Shown here: piece by piece, positions 1-6,545 of the stretch
How the letters are laid out: the number at the start of each line of letters is the position of its first letter
Numbering within the stretch: the first letter of the stretch is position 1
Origin: Acetobacteraceae bacterium
Lineage (GTDB): Bacteria > Pseudomonadota > Alphaproteobacteria > Acetobacterales > Acetobacteraceae
Direction of reading: 5' to 3'
Length of the DNA stretch: 7,390 bases
Assembly (NCBI GenBank): GCA_947478535.1
Contig: CANJXD010000287.1
Span: forward strand, 1-7,390
Made by a program: the position numbers and the translations under genes
Notes under the pieces: model-generated
Seen by the model: only the letters and a program-made list of their open reading frames with translations
Databases searched by the model: none
Told to the model about the DNA's origin: nothing

Positions 1-723
1 GCGCTGCTGATCGCTTCGGTGCTCGGCTCCATCATCATGGGGCTGGCCACGCCATCGGAAGCGGCGGCGATGGGCTCGCTCGGCTCCATCATCCTCGCCA
101 TCGTCTATCGCGCCTTCACCTTCCAGAAGCTGAAGGAGAGCGTGTTCCTCACGGCGCGCACCTCCGCCATGGTCTGCTGGCTGTTCGTCGGCAGCTACAT
201 CTTCTCCTCCGTCTTCGGCTATCTCGGCGGCCAGACGGTGGTGGAGGAATTCGTCAAGTCCCTACCGCTGAACAGCTTCACCTTCATGCTGCTGGCGCAG
301 GCCATCATCTTCGTGCTCGGCTGGCCGCTGGAATGGACCGAGATCATCGTGATCTTCGTGCCGATCTTCCTGCCCCTGCTGGATGATTTCGGCATCAGCC
401 CGCTGTTCTTCGGCGTGCTGGTGGCGCTGAACCTGCAGACCAGCTTCCTGTCCCCGCCGGTCGCCATGGCGGCCTTCTACCTCAAGGGCGTCTCGCCGCC
501 TGGGGTGCGGCTGGAGGATATCTTCAAGGGCTGCATGCCCTTCATCTACATCGTCGTGTTCTGCATGATGATGGTCTACATCTTCCCCGGCTTGGTCACC
601 TGGCTGCCGGAATCGCTCTACAGCACCGGCCCGGTGGACCCCAGCGCCCCCACCCTGCTCGATGCGCCGCCCGCCGGCGGCTTCCAGGAGCAGGAGGAAA
701 TCGCCCTCCCGCCCCTCAATTGA
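1..723 (+). CDS. TRAP transporter large permease subunit (DctM family), C-terminal 240 residues; 5' end outside window
   Basis: This is the membrane subunit of a tripartite ATP-independent periplasmic transporter, which imports organic acids or related solutes using an ion gradient together with a periplasmic binding protein and a small DctQ subunit. The reading frame is open from base 1, so the start lies upstream. The first residues contain the family signature GLATPSEAAA. Five strongly hydrophobic stretches follow, including LGWPLEWTEIIVIFVPIFLP and the helix-breaking segment QTSFLSPPVAMAAFYLKGV typical of the DctM C-terminal half. The WPLEWTEI wording resembles the COG4664 branch (annotated for mannitol/chloroaromatic compounds), but substrate cannot be read from it. 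After the last helix there is a soluble tail of about 30 residues rich in Pro, Asp and Glu. The stop codon TGA overlaps the next gene's ATG, so the two are probably one operon. The family is certain; the substrate is unknown. Confidence 0.92.
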   Translation, partial: ALLIASVLGSIIMGLATPSEAAAMGSLGSIILAIVYRAFTFQKLKESVFLTARTSAMVCWLFVGSYIFSSVFGYLGGQTVVEEFVKSLPLNSFTFMLLAQAIIFVLGWPLEWTEIIVIFVPIFLPLLDDFGISPLFFGVLVALNLQTSFLSPPVAMAAFYLKGVSPPGVRLEDIFKGCMPFIYIVVFCMMMVYIFPGLVTWLPESLYSTGPVDPSAPTLLDAPPAGGFQEQEEIALPPLN

Positions 724-1448
724 TGGCGGGCTTCGATGCCAGCGCGGCGGCGCGCTGGATCGCCGAGGCGGTGGAGACGGGCAACGCGCTCTCCGCCCTG
801 CCGGCGGAGATCGCGCCGCCCGACATCACCGCGGCGGCGGAGGTGGCCGCCGCGGTGCTCGACGCGCTGGAGATTCCGCCCTGCGGCCTGCGCCTGTTGC
901 ATCGCACGGGTGCCGCCACGCTGGCCGGGCCGATGATCGAGGGGCGGCTCATCCCCTCCGGCGCCGAGGTCGCGCTGCGCTCGCTCCGCCATCCCGTCGT
1001 CACCGGCGCGCTTGTCGGCGTGCTGGCCGAGGCGCTGGACCCCGCATCCACCACGCCGCCGGTCCTCGCCCGGCTGCACCCTGCCCTCGACATCTCAGCC
1101 ACCCGCTTCGGCGACCCGCCGGAGGATGCCCGCCTTCTGACGGCCGACCTCGCCCGGCTCGGCCTGGTCATCGTTGGACGCGGCAAGGCTGTGCCCGCCG
1201 GCACGCTGCGCGCGGCGCTCGCCCCCAAGGGGACCCGCCGCCGTGGGCAGGAGATCGATCTTGCCAGCGCCTTCCTCGAAGCCGCCACCGCCGCCCGCGC
1301 CTGGGGCGGCCTGCCCGCAGGCGCGCTGCTGGTGGTGGCCGGGCTGACCGCGCCCGAAGCTCCCACCGAGCCCGGCACCGGCACGCCCACCGTTACCCTC
1401 CGGGCCAGTTTCGGCGTGCTGGGCGCCGCGGAAGTGCGGTTCAGCTAA
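723..1448 (+). CDS. 2-keto-4-pentenoate hydratase / fumarylacetoacetase-like fold protein, apparently lacking metal ligands
   Basis: The ATG at 723 shares its A with the preceding TGA stop, which implies translational coupling to the TRAP permease. A TTG at 720 is an alternative start. An AGGAGG at 692-697 is too far upstream to serve it. The 241-aa product is near the usual MhpD-type length of about 260. The C-terminal part carries the family pattern: LHPALDISATRF at residues 118-129 matches the conserved 'alEi.dsR' strand, and LPAGALLVVAGLTAP from residue 197 matches the 'L.aGd.vl.G.lt' segment, ending in GVLGAAEVRFS like the family's 'LG.V.v.f'. In MhpD and HpaH/HpcG, two Glu in an E-x-E motif plus one acidic residue bind the divalent metal. 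Here the aligned stretch reads VVTGALVGVL, so T94 and A96 stand where the two Glu should be; D123 may keep the third position. It may be a divergent or non-catalytic member. The alignment is by eye. Confidence 0.75.
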   Translation: MAGFDASAAARWIAEAVETGNALSALPAEIAPPDITAAAEVAAAVLDALEIPPCGLRLLHRTGAATLAGPMIEGRLIPSGAEVALRSLRHPVVTGALVGVLAEALDPASTTPPVLARLHPALDISATRFGDPPEDARLLTADLARLGLVIVGRGKAVPAGTLRAALAPKGTRRRGQEIDLASAFLEAATAARAWGGLPAGALLVVAGLTAPEAPTEPGTGTPTVTLRASFGVLGAAEVRFS

Positions 1449-1458
1449 AGGACCACGC

Positions 1459-1484
1459 GCTGGGCGCCCCGGGCTCAGCCCAGC
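1459..1484. terminator. Possible bidirectional hairpin between convergent genes
   Basis: A 7-bp inverted repeat, GCTGGGC at 1459-1465 and GCCCAGC at 1478-1484, encloses a 12-base GC-rich loop. It lies between the hydratase-like gene ending at 1448 and the convergent CxCC gene ending at 1475, and overlaps the latter's last codons. There is no T-tract on either strand, so it may act weakly or not at all as an intrinsic terminator. Confidence 0.3.
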
Positions 1485-1831
1485 CGGAACCGCGCCCGCG
1501 CCAGCGTATCCTGCTCGACCGCCGCCCGCACCGCCGCCTCGGCGCCAGGGGTGAAGGCGAGCACGCGCCGGAACCAGGGCACGGTGCCGCGCACCCGGGC
1601 CTGGAACAGCCGGTCCAGCGCCGTCGCGGCCGGCGTCCGGCCGCCGCAGCAACTGCACGCGACGGCATGCGCCGCGCTCGCATCGAAGCGTTCGACGGCC
1701 AGGCCCGCCGGCAGATCGACAGGCGGCCCCGCCAGCAGGACAGCCGCATCCCCGCCACCCACAGCCGCCATCAGCGCCGGCTGATCGGCCAGGATCGTCA
1801 GGGGAATCCGCGCGTCGAGGGACCACATCAT
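1475..1831 (-). CDS. Small CxCC protein resembling the N-terminal half of a COG0523/CobW GTPase, without P-loop
   Basis: This is a 118-aa protein with no recognised name. It begins MMWSLDARIPLTILAD; the strand RIPLTIL resembles the first strand of CobW-type GTPases (IPVTVLTG), but the GAGKTT P-loop that should follow is absent and replaced by DQPALMAAVGGGDAAVLL. Next comes ACSCCGGR with C59, C61 and C62, matching the CxCC metal-binding motif of COG0523 proteins. Then RVRGTVPWFRRVLAFTPG (79-96) parallels the 'R..G.iP.FDRVVIETTG' Walker B region, with the acidic D and E replaced by R and F. The end, TLARARFRLG, parallels 'DP....RFRLDGVV'. Order and spacing fit a degenerate or specialised homolog that keeps the metal site but cannot bind GTP. 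Tandem ATGs at 1829-1831 and 1826-1828 are both possible starts; no clear Shine-Dalgarno is visible. It is divergent from the regulator gene across 40 bp holding a palindrome. Coding status is supported by motif conservation; function is unknown. Confidence 0.72.
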   Translation of the reverse strand: MMWSLDARIPLTILADQPALMAAVGGGDAAVLLAGPPVDLPAGLAVERFDASAAHAVACSCCGGRTPAATALDRLFQARVRGTVPWFRRVLAFTPGAEAAVRAAVEQDTLARARFRLG

Positions 1832-1837
1832 ACACTG

Positions 1838-1859
1838 GACATAAGGATATCTTTATGTC
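1838..1859. promoter_or_regulatory. 22-bp near-perfect palindrome, probable operator for the adjacent ArsR-methyltransferase regulator
   Basis: The site has half-sites GACATAA and TTATGTC around a central GATATC. Ten of the eleven base pairs are complementary; only 1845/1852 (G opposite T) fails. It is AT-rich in a very GC-rich setting and sits in the 40-bp gap between two divergent genes, 6 bp from one start codon and 12 bp from the other. ArsR-family dimers bind such inverted repeats. From memory, its core resembles the ATAAAGATATC-type motif described for alphaproteobacterial SahR regulators of methionine-cycle genes. On the minus strand a TTGCAA (1862-1867) lies 17 bp from a weak -10 inside the palindrome. 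On the plus strand TATCTT (1848-1853) is a possible -10. Binding here should block both promoters. Confidence 0.75.
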
Positions 1860-1871
1860 ATTTGCAAGGGC

Positions 1872-2822
1872 ATGGATGACCTCCTGACGCAACTCCGCGC
1901 GGCCGCTGAGCCGACGCGGCTTCGGCTCCTGGCGCTCTGCGCCCGGAGTGCGCTCTGCGTCACTGATCTCTGTGACGTGCTCGGCCAGTCCCAGCCGCGA
2001 CTGTCCCGCCACCTGAAGCTGCTGGTCGAGGCAGGGTTGCTGGAAAGGGTGCCGGAAGGCGCCAATGCCTATTTCCAGATGCCCGCCGGCGCCACCCTGG
2101 CACGGATGATCCTGGCCCGGCTGCCGGAGGAAGACCCGCGCCTGGCCGCGGACCGCCGCGCCGCCGCCCGCATTGCCGCGGAACGCGCACGGGTCGCCTC
2201 CGCCGCCTTCCGGGAGGGTGGGATGGATTGGGACGAGATGCGCGCCCTCGGCCTGCCCGCCGGCGATATCGAACAGGCCCTGCTATCCCTGATGCCGGCC
2301 CGCGCCGGCGCACTGCTCGATATCGGCACCGGCACCGGCCGCCTGCTGGAATTGCTCGGTGAGCGGTTCGACAGCGCCCTCGGCCTCGATGCGAGCCGGG
2401 ACATGCTCGCCCTCGCCCGCGCCCGCATCGCGGAGCGTGGCATTGGCCATCGCTGCGCCGTGCGCCAGGCGGACATGTATCGCCTGCCCTTCGGCGATGG
2501 CGGCTTCGATGTCGTGGCGTTGCAGATGGTGCTGCACTACGCTGAGGACCCTGCCGCCGCCGTGACGGAAGCCGCCCGCGCCGTGCGCGCCGGCGGCCTG
2601 CTGGTCATCGCCGACCTCGCCGCGCATGACCGCGCGAACCTCGGCGCCCGCCACGCCCATCGCTGGCCGGGCTTCGAGGATGCGGCCATCGCGGGATGGC
2701 TCGATGCCGCGGGGTGCGAGCCCGCATCGCCCGTGGAAGTCCCGGGCCCCCTCGCCGTGCGGCTCTGGCCCGCGAAACGCCTTGCCGGCCCGGCGCGCCC
2801 CGCGCCGGCCCTGGCGCTCTGA
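1872..2822 (+). CDS. ArsR-family transcriptional regulator fused to a SAM-dependent methyltransferase-like domain (SahR-like)
   Basis: This 316-aa protein has two parts. Residues 1-90 form a winged helix-turn-helix of the ArsR class, with recognition helix GQSQPRLSRHLKLLVEAGLL. Residues about 130-270 form a class I methyltransferase fold with motif I LLDIGTGTGR (D150, G152, G154, G156), a following GLDAS acidic loop and the FDVVALQMVLHY strand. Proteins of this architecture are known as SahR regulators, which sense S-adenosylhomocysteine and repress methionine-cycle genes. Here it lies 50 bp upstream of metH on the same strand, and a palindrome sits at its own promoter, which suits autoregulation. 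The ATG at 1872 is the only standard start: upstream in frame there is a TAA at 1842, and AAGGG ends one base before the ATG. The HTH reads CVTDLC where the arsenic sensor ArsR has CVCDLC, so two of three As(III) cysteines remain. That is probably coincidental, but noted. Confidence 0.87.
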   Translation: MDDLLTQLRAAAEPTRLRLLALCARSALCVTDLCDVLGQSQPRLSRHLKLLVEAGLLERVPEGANAYFQMPAGATLARMILARLPEEDPRLAADRRAAARIAAERARVASAAFREGGMDWDEMRALGLPAGDIEQALLSLMPARAGALLDIGTGTGRLLELLGERFDSALGLDASRDMLALARARIAERGIGHRCAVRQADMYRLPFGDGGFDVVALQMVLHYAEDPAAAVTEAARAVRAGGLLVIADLAAHDRANLGARHAHRWPGFEDAAIAGWLDAAGCEPASPVEVPGPLAVRLWPAKRLAGPARPAPALAL

Positions 2823-2860
2823 TTGAACCACTTCGCTCCGATCACGACACTTCCAAGCCG

Positions 2861-2868
2861 AGAGAGAA
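2861..2868 (+). promoter_or_regulatory. Weak ribosome binding site deciding the metH start
   Basis: A purine run, AGAGAGAA, lies 4 bases before the ATG at 2873. The frame is open further upstream to 2696, overlapping the regulator gene, but the residues encoded there have no resemblance to MetH, whereas homology begins right after this ATG (LLDALKDQVLLCDGGFGARIQ). The 50-bp gap holds no terminator and no copy of the operator palindrome, so metH is probably read from the upstream promoter. Confidence 0.55.
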
Positions 2869-2872
2869 CCTC

Positions 2873-5800
2873 ATGACCTCGCGCCCCCATCTTCTCGACG
2901 CCCTCAAGGACCAGGTGCTGCTGTGCGACGGCGGCTTCGGCGCGCGCATCCAGGCGATGATCCTCGATATCGAGAAGGATTTCTGGAACAAGGAGAACTG
3001 CACGGAAGTGCTGAACCTCTCCCGCCCCGACATCGTGCGCGATATCCATCGCAGCTACTATGAAGCCGGGTCGGACATGGTGCTGACCAACAGCTTTGGC
3101 GGCAGCACCATCACGCTCGGTGAGTTCGAGCTGGAGGACAAGGCCTTCGAGATCAACCGCGTCGCGGTCGAACTCGCGCGCGAAGCGGCGGACAGCTTCG
3201 CCGATGGCCGCCACCGCTGGGTGATCGGCGATATCGGCCCAGGCACCAAGCTGCCCTCGCTCGGCAATATCGACTACGACACGCTGGAAGCCGCCCTGCT
3301 CGTGCAATGCCAGGGCCTGATCGCCGGCGGCGCCGACGCGCTGCTGACCGAGACGAACCAGGACACGCTGTTCATCAAGGCCGCGGTGAATGCCGCGAAG
3401 ATCGCCAAGGCGCAGGCGAATTCCGATATCCCGATCTTCGTGCAGGTCACGGTCGAGACCACCGGCACCCTGCTCGTTGGCCCCGACATCGCCGCGGCGA
3501 CGACGGTGGTGGATGCGCTCGACGTGGACCTGATGGGCCTGAACTGCGCCACCGGCCCGCAGGAGATGGCGGAGCATGTCCGCTACCTCTCGCAGAACTG
3601 GCGGCGCCTGATCAGCGTGCAGCCGAATGCCGGTCTGCCCGAACTGGTCGATGGCAAGACGCATTATCCGCTTGGCCCGGCGGAACTCGCCACCTGGATG
3701 GAACGCTTCGTGCTGGAGGATGGGCTCAACCTCATCGGCGGCTGCTGCGGCACCTCGACGCCGCATATCCAGGCGCTCGATGCCCTGTTGCGCAAGCTCG
3801 GCGGCGCGCGCCATCGCCCGCTGCCGATGAAGCGCAGCCCGCTCTGGGTGCCCTCCGTCGCCAGCCTCTACAGCGCGACCGCGCTGCGGCAGGAAAACAG
3901 CTATTTCTCCATCGGCGAACGCTGCAACGCCAATGGTTCCAAGGCCTGGCGCGAGCGCCAAGCGTCGCATGACTGGGATGGCTGCGTCGCCATCGGCCGC
4001 GAACAGGTGGCGGAGGGCTCCAACAGCCTCGACATCTGCACCGCCTTCGTCGGCCGCGACGAGATGGCCGAGATGGGCGAGGTGATGCGCCGCTTCACCA
4101 GCAGCGTGAACAGCCCGCTGGTCATCGACAGCACGGAAACCCCGGTGATCGAGGCCTCGCTGAAGCTGCATGGCGGCAAGGCCATCATCAACTCCATCAA
4201 CTTCGAGGAAGGCGAGAAGGCGGCGGAGGACCGCATGAAGCTGGCGCGCAAGTTCGGCGCCTGCGTCATCGCGCTGACCATCGACGAGGTGGGCATGGCG
4301 AAGACGGCGGAAGACAAGCTCCGCATCGCGCGCCGGCTGGTGGATTTCGCCTGCAACAAGCACGGCCTGCCGCAATCCGACCTGATGATCGACCCGCTGA
4401 CCTTCACCATCGCGACGGGCAACGAGGATGACCGCAAGCTCGGCCAATGGACCCTCGACGGCATCCGCATGATCCGGGAGGAATTCCCGGACATCCAGAT
4501 CATCCTCGGCCTGTCCAACATCAGCTTCGGCCTCAACCCCGCCGCGCGGCACGTGCTGAACAGCGTCTTCCTCGACCACGCCGTGAAGGCAGGGATGACG
4601 GGGGCGATCGTCCACGTCTCCAAGATCAAGCCGCTGCACCAGATCCCGGCCGAGGAAGTGCAGGTGGTGGAGGATCTGATCTTCGACCGCCGCCGCGAAG
4701 ACTATGACCCCCTGCAGAAAGCGCTGGAGATCTTCTCCGGCCGGAAGGCGGCGGACAACGTCAAGAAGGCGCGGGCCGAGACGGTGGAGGGGCGCCTCAA
4801 GGACCGCATCGTCGATGGCGACCGCAAGGGGCTCGATGACGAACTGGCCGATGCCCTGGCCAAGGGCATCGCGCCGCTGGCCATCATCAACGACGTGCTG
4901 CTGGATGGCATGAAGGTGGTCGGCGAATTGTTCGGCGCCGGCAAGATGCAGCTGCCCTTCGTGCTGCAATCCGCGGAGACGATGAAGGCCGCCGTCGCCT
5001 GGCTCGAGCCGCACATGGAACGCGTCGAGGGGCAGGAGAAGGGCACCATCGTGCTCGGCACCGTGCGGGGCGACGTGCACGATATCGGCAAGAACCTGGT
5101 CGACATCATCCTGACCAACAATGGCTACAAGGTCGTCAACCTCGGCATCAAGGTGCCGCTGCTCGACATCGTCGCGGCCGCGAAGCAGCACAAGGCGCAC
5201 GCCATTGGCATGTCCGGCCTGCTGGTGAAATCCACCGTCGTGATGCGCGAGAACCTGGAGGAGATGCACCGCCAGGGCGTCGATGTGCCGGTGCTGCTCG
5301 GTGGTGCGGCGCTGACGCGCAACTATGTCGAGGATGATTGCGTCCGCGCCTATGCCGCCGGCCAGAACACCGGCCGCGTCGCCTATGCGCGGGACGCCTT
5401 CGATGGCCTGCACCTGATGGACAAGGTGATGGGCAACAGCTTCGACGACTACCTCGCCGCCCTGCAGACCAAGCGCGTCGGCAAGACCCGGAACGAGAAG
5501 CGCACGCTGGGGGAGGCCGACCCGCGCGGCTTCGCGCCCGTGGATCTGGCCTACGCCCAGGGCCGCCGCCGCCGCGTCTCCGCCGAAAGCGACGTGCCGG
5601 TGCCGCCCTTCTGGGGCGCCAAGGTGATGGAGGCGGCGCCGAAGGCGATCGTCCCCTTCATCAATGAGCGCAGTCTCTATCAATTCCAGTGGGGCTTCCG
5701 GAAGGCCGGCCGCAGCCTGGAGGACTTCATCGGCTGGGCGAAGCAGGAACTGCGCCCGGTCCTCAGGCGCATGCTGGCGATCGCGGAAGCGGAGGCCATC

Positions 5801-6388
5801 CTCCGGCCGCAGGCGATCTACGGCTACTGGAAATGCGCCGGCCAGGGCAATGACCTCGTGCTGTTCGAACAGGATGGCGTGACGGAAGCCTGCCGCTTCA
5901 CCCTGCCACGCCAGCCCAAGCCCGATGGCGACTGCATCGCCGACTTCATCCGCGATATCGAGGATGGGCCGGGGGCGCGCGACGTGATCGGCCTGCAGGT
6001 CGTCACCGTCGGCCAGAAGGCCAGCGACGTCGCCCGCGAATGGTTCGAGGGCAACCGCTACCAGGACTACCTGTACCTGCACGGCCTGTCGGTGGAGATG
6101 GCGGAGGCGATGGCGGAGTACATGCACAAGCGCATCCGCGCCGAACTCGGCTTCGCCGCCCAGGACGAGCGCGACATCGAGAAGATGCTGTCCCAGGGCT
6201 ATCGCGGCGGTCGGTATTCCTTCGGCTACCCCGCCTGCCCGCGGCTCGAGGACCAGGTCCCCCTGCTGCGCCTGCTGGGGGCGGAGCGCATCGGCGTCTC
6301 GATCTCCGACGAATGGCAGTTGCACCCGGAGCAATCCACCAGCGCCATCGTGCTGCACCACCCCCGCGCAAAGTACTTCACGGTGTGA
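2873..6388 (+). CDS. metH: Cobalamin-dependent methionine synthase (5-methyltetrahydrofolate--homocysteine methyltransferase)
   Basis: This cytosolic enzyme moves the methyl group of 5-methyltetrahydrofolate via cobalamin to homocysteine, giving methionine. The 1171-aa product carries all four modules; E. coli MetH is 1227 aa. Residues 1 to about 315 are the homocysteine/zinc barrel, with ligands C225 (LNCATG), C291 and C292 (GGCCGTS). Residues about 340-600 are the folate barrel, starting IGERCNANGS (347-356). Residues about 612-850 are the cap and B12 domain, with DVHDIGKN whose H736 is the lower cobalt ligand, SGLL at 781 and LLGGAALT around 810. The remainder is the reactivation domain, with RYSFGYPACP; R1114 and Y1119 correspond to E. 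coli AdoMet-binding R1134 and Y1139. No module is broken. The folate barrel wording (GERCNANGSKAW, LDICTAFVGRDEM, LGLSNISFGLNPAARHVLNS) is closer to actinobacterial-type MetH than to E. coli. It lies 50 bp after the ArsR-methyltransferase gene, likely as one operon. No metF is present and no cobalamin riboswitch fits the 50-bp gap. Confidence 0.98.
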   Translation: MTSRPHLLDALKDQVLLCDGGFGARIQAMILDIEKDFWNKENCTEVLNLSRPDIVRDIHRSYYEAGSDMVLTNSFGGSTITLGEFELEDKAFEINRVAVELAREAADSFADGRHRWVIGDIGPGTKLPSLGNIDYDTLEAALLVQCQGLIAGGADALLTETNQDTLFIKAAVNAAKIAKAQANSDIPIFVQVTVETTGTLLVGPDIAAATTVVDALDVDLMGLNCATGPQEMAEHVRYLSQNWRRLISVQPNAGLPELVDGKTHYPLGPAELATWMERFVLEDGLNLIGGCCGTSTPHIQALDALLRKLGGARHRPLPMKRSPLWVPSVASLYSATALRQENSYFSIGERCNANGSKAWRERQASHDWDGCVAIGREQVAEGSNSLDICTAFVGRDEMAEMGEVMRRFTSSVNSPLVIDSTETPVIEASLKLHGGKAIINSINFEEGEKAAEDRMKLARKFGACVIALTIDEVGMAKTAEDKLRIARRLVDFACNKHGLPQSDLMIDPLTFTIATGNEDDRKLGQWTLDGIRMIREEFPDIQIILGLSNISFGLNPAARHVLNSVFLDHAVKAGMTGAIVHVSKIKPLHQIPAEEVQVVEDLIFDRRREDYDPLQKALEIFSGRKAADNVKKARAETVEGRLKDRIVDGDRKGLDDELADALAKGIAPLAIINDVLLDGMKVVGELFGAGKMQLPFVLQSAETMKAAVAWLEPHMERVEGQEKGTIVLGTVRGDVHDIGKNLVDIILTNNGYKVVNLGIKVPLLDIVAAAKQHKAHAIGMSGLLVKSTVVMRENLEEMHRQGVDVPVLLGGAALTRNYVEDDCVRAYAAGQNTGRVAYARDAFDGLHLMDKVMGNSFDDYLAALQTKRVGKTRNEKRTLGEADPRGFAPVDLAYAQGRRRRVSAESDVPVPPFWGAKVMEAAPKAIVPFINERSLYQFQWGFRKAGRSLEDFIGWAKQELRPVLRRMLAIAEAEAILRPQAIYGYWKCAGQGNDLVLFEQDGVTEACRFTLPRQPKPDGDCIADFIRDIEDGPGARDVIGLQVVTVGQKASDVAREWFEGNRYQDYLYLHGLSVEMAEAMAEYMHKRIRAELGFAAQDERDIEKMLSQGYRGGRYSFGYPACPRLEDQVPLLRLLGAERIGVSISDEWQLHPEQSTSAIVLHHPRAKYFTV

Positions 6389-6400
6389 TAGGCCGGGGCG

Positions 6401-6422
6401 GCCATTCCGGTGACGGGATGGC
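6401..6422 (+). terminator. Probable intrinsic terminator of the metH transcript
   Basis: A 9-bp stem, 6401-6409 paired with 6414-6422 and including one G-U pair, is capped by a GUGA tetraloop of the GNRA class. It starts 12 bases after the metH stop. A pyrimidine-rich stretch TGCTTCTTC follows, a short and imperfect U-tract, so termination may be partial. Confidence 0.55.
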
Positions 6423-6531
6423 TGCTTCTTCCCGGCTTGGGGTTGCGGTCGAAGGCTCCGGCACGGCATCAAGCGCCTGCCAGAAGGAGAATGCGCGCGT
6501 GCCACAAGCCGGACCGTCCTGGTCCCCGCCC

Positions 6532-6537
6532 AAAGGA
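6532..6537 (+). promoter_or_regulatory. Shine-Dalgarno of the cation diffusion facilitator gene
   Basis: AAAGGA lies 8 bases before the ATG at 6546 and selects that start. The rest of the 157-bp gap after metH (6389-6545) holds the hairpin near its left end and a small GGACC/GGTCC inverted repeat at 6511-6525. I see no convincing sigma-70 promoter there. Confidence 0.7.
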
Positions 6538-6545
6538 AGCGCGCC

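Noticed and set aside
662..1879. Long plus-strand frame of 405 codons rich in Arg and Pro
   Set aside because: It spans the hydratase-like gene, the convergent gene and the operator, and has shadow-type composition without any recognisable motif.
1855..1887. Possible 10-codon leader peptide overlapping the regulator start
   Set aside because: It has no Shine-Dalgarno, lies partly inside the operator, and contains no regulatory codon run.
2823..2872. Search for a cobalamin or SAM riboswitch before metH
   Set aside because: Only 50 bases separate the genes, and neither a B12-box nor stable structure is visible.
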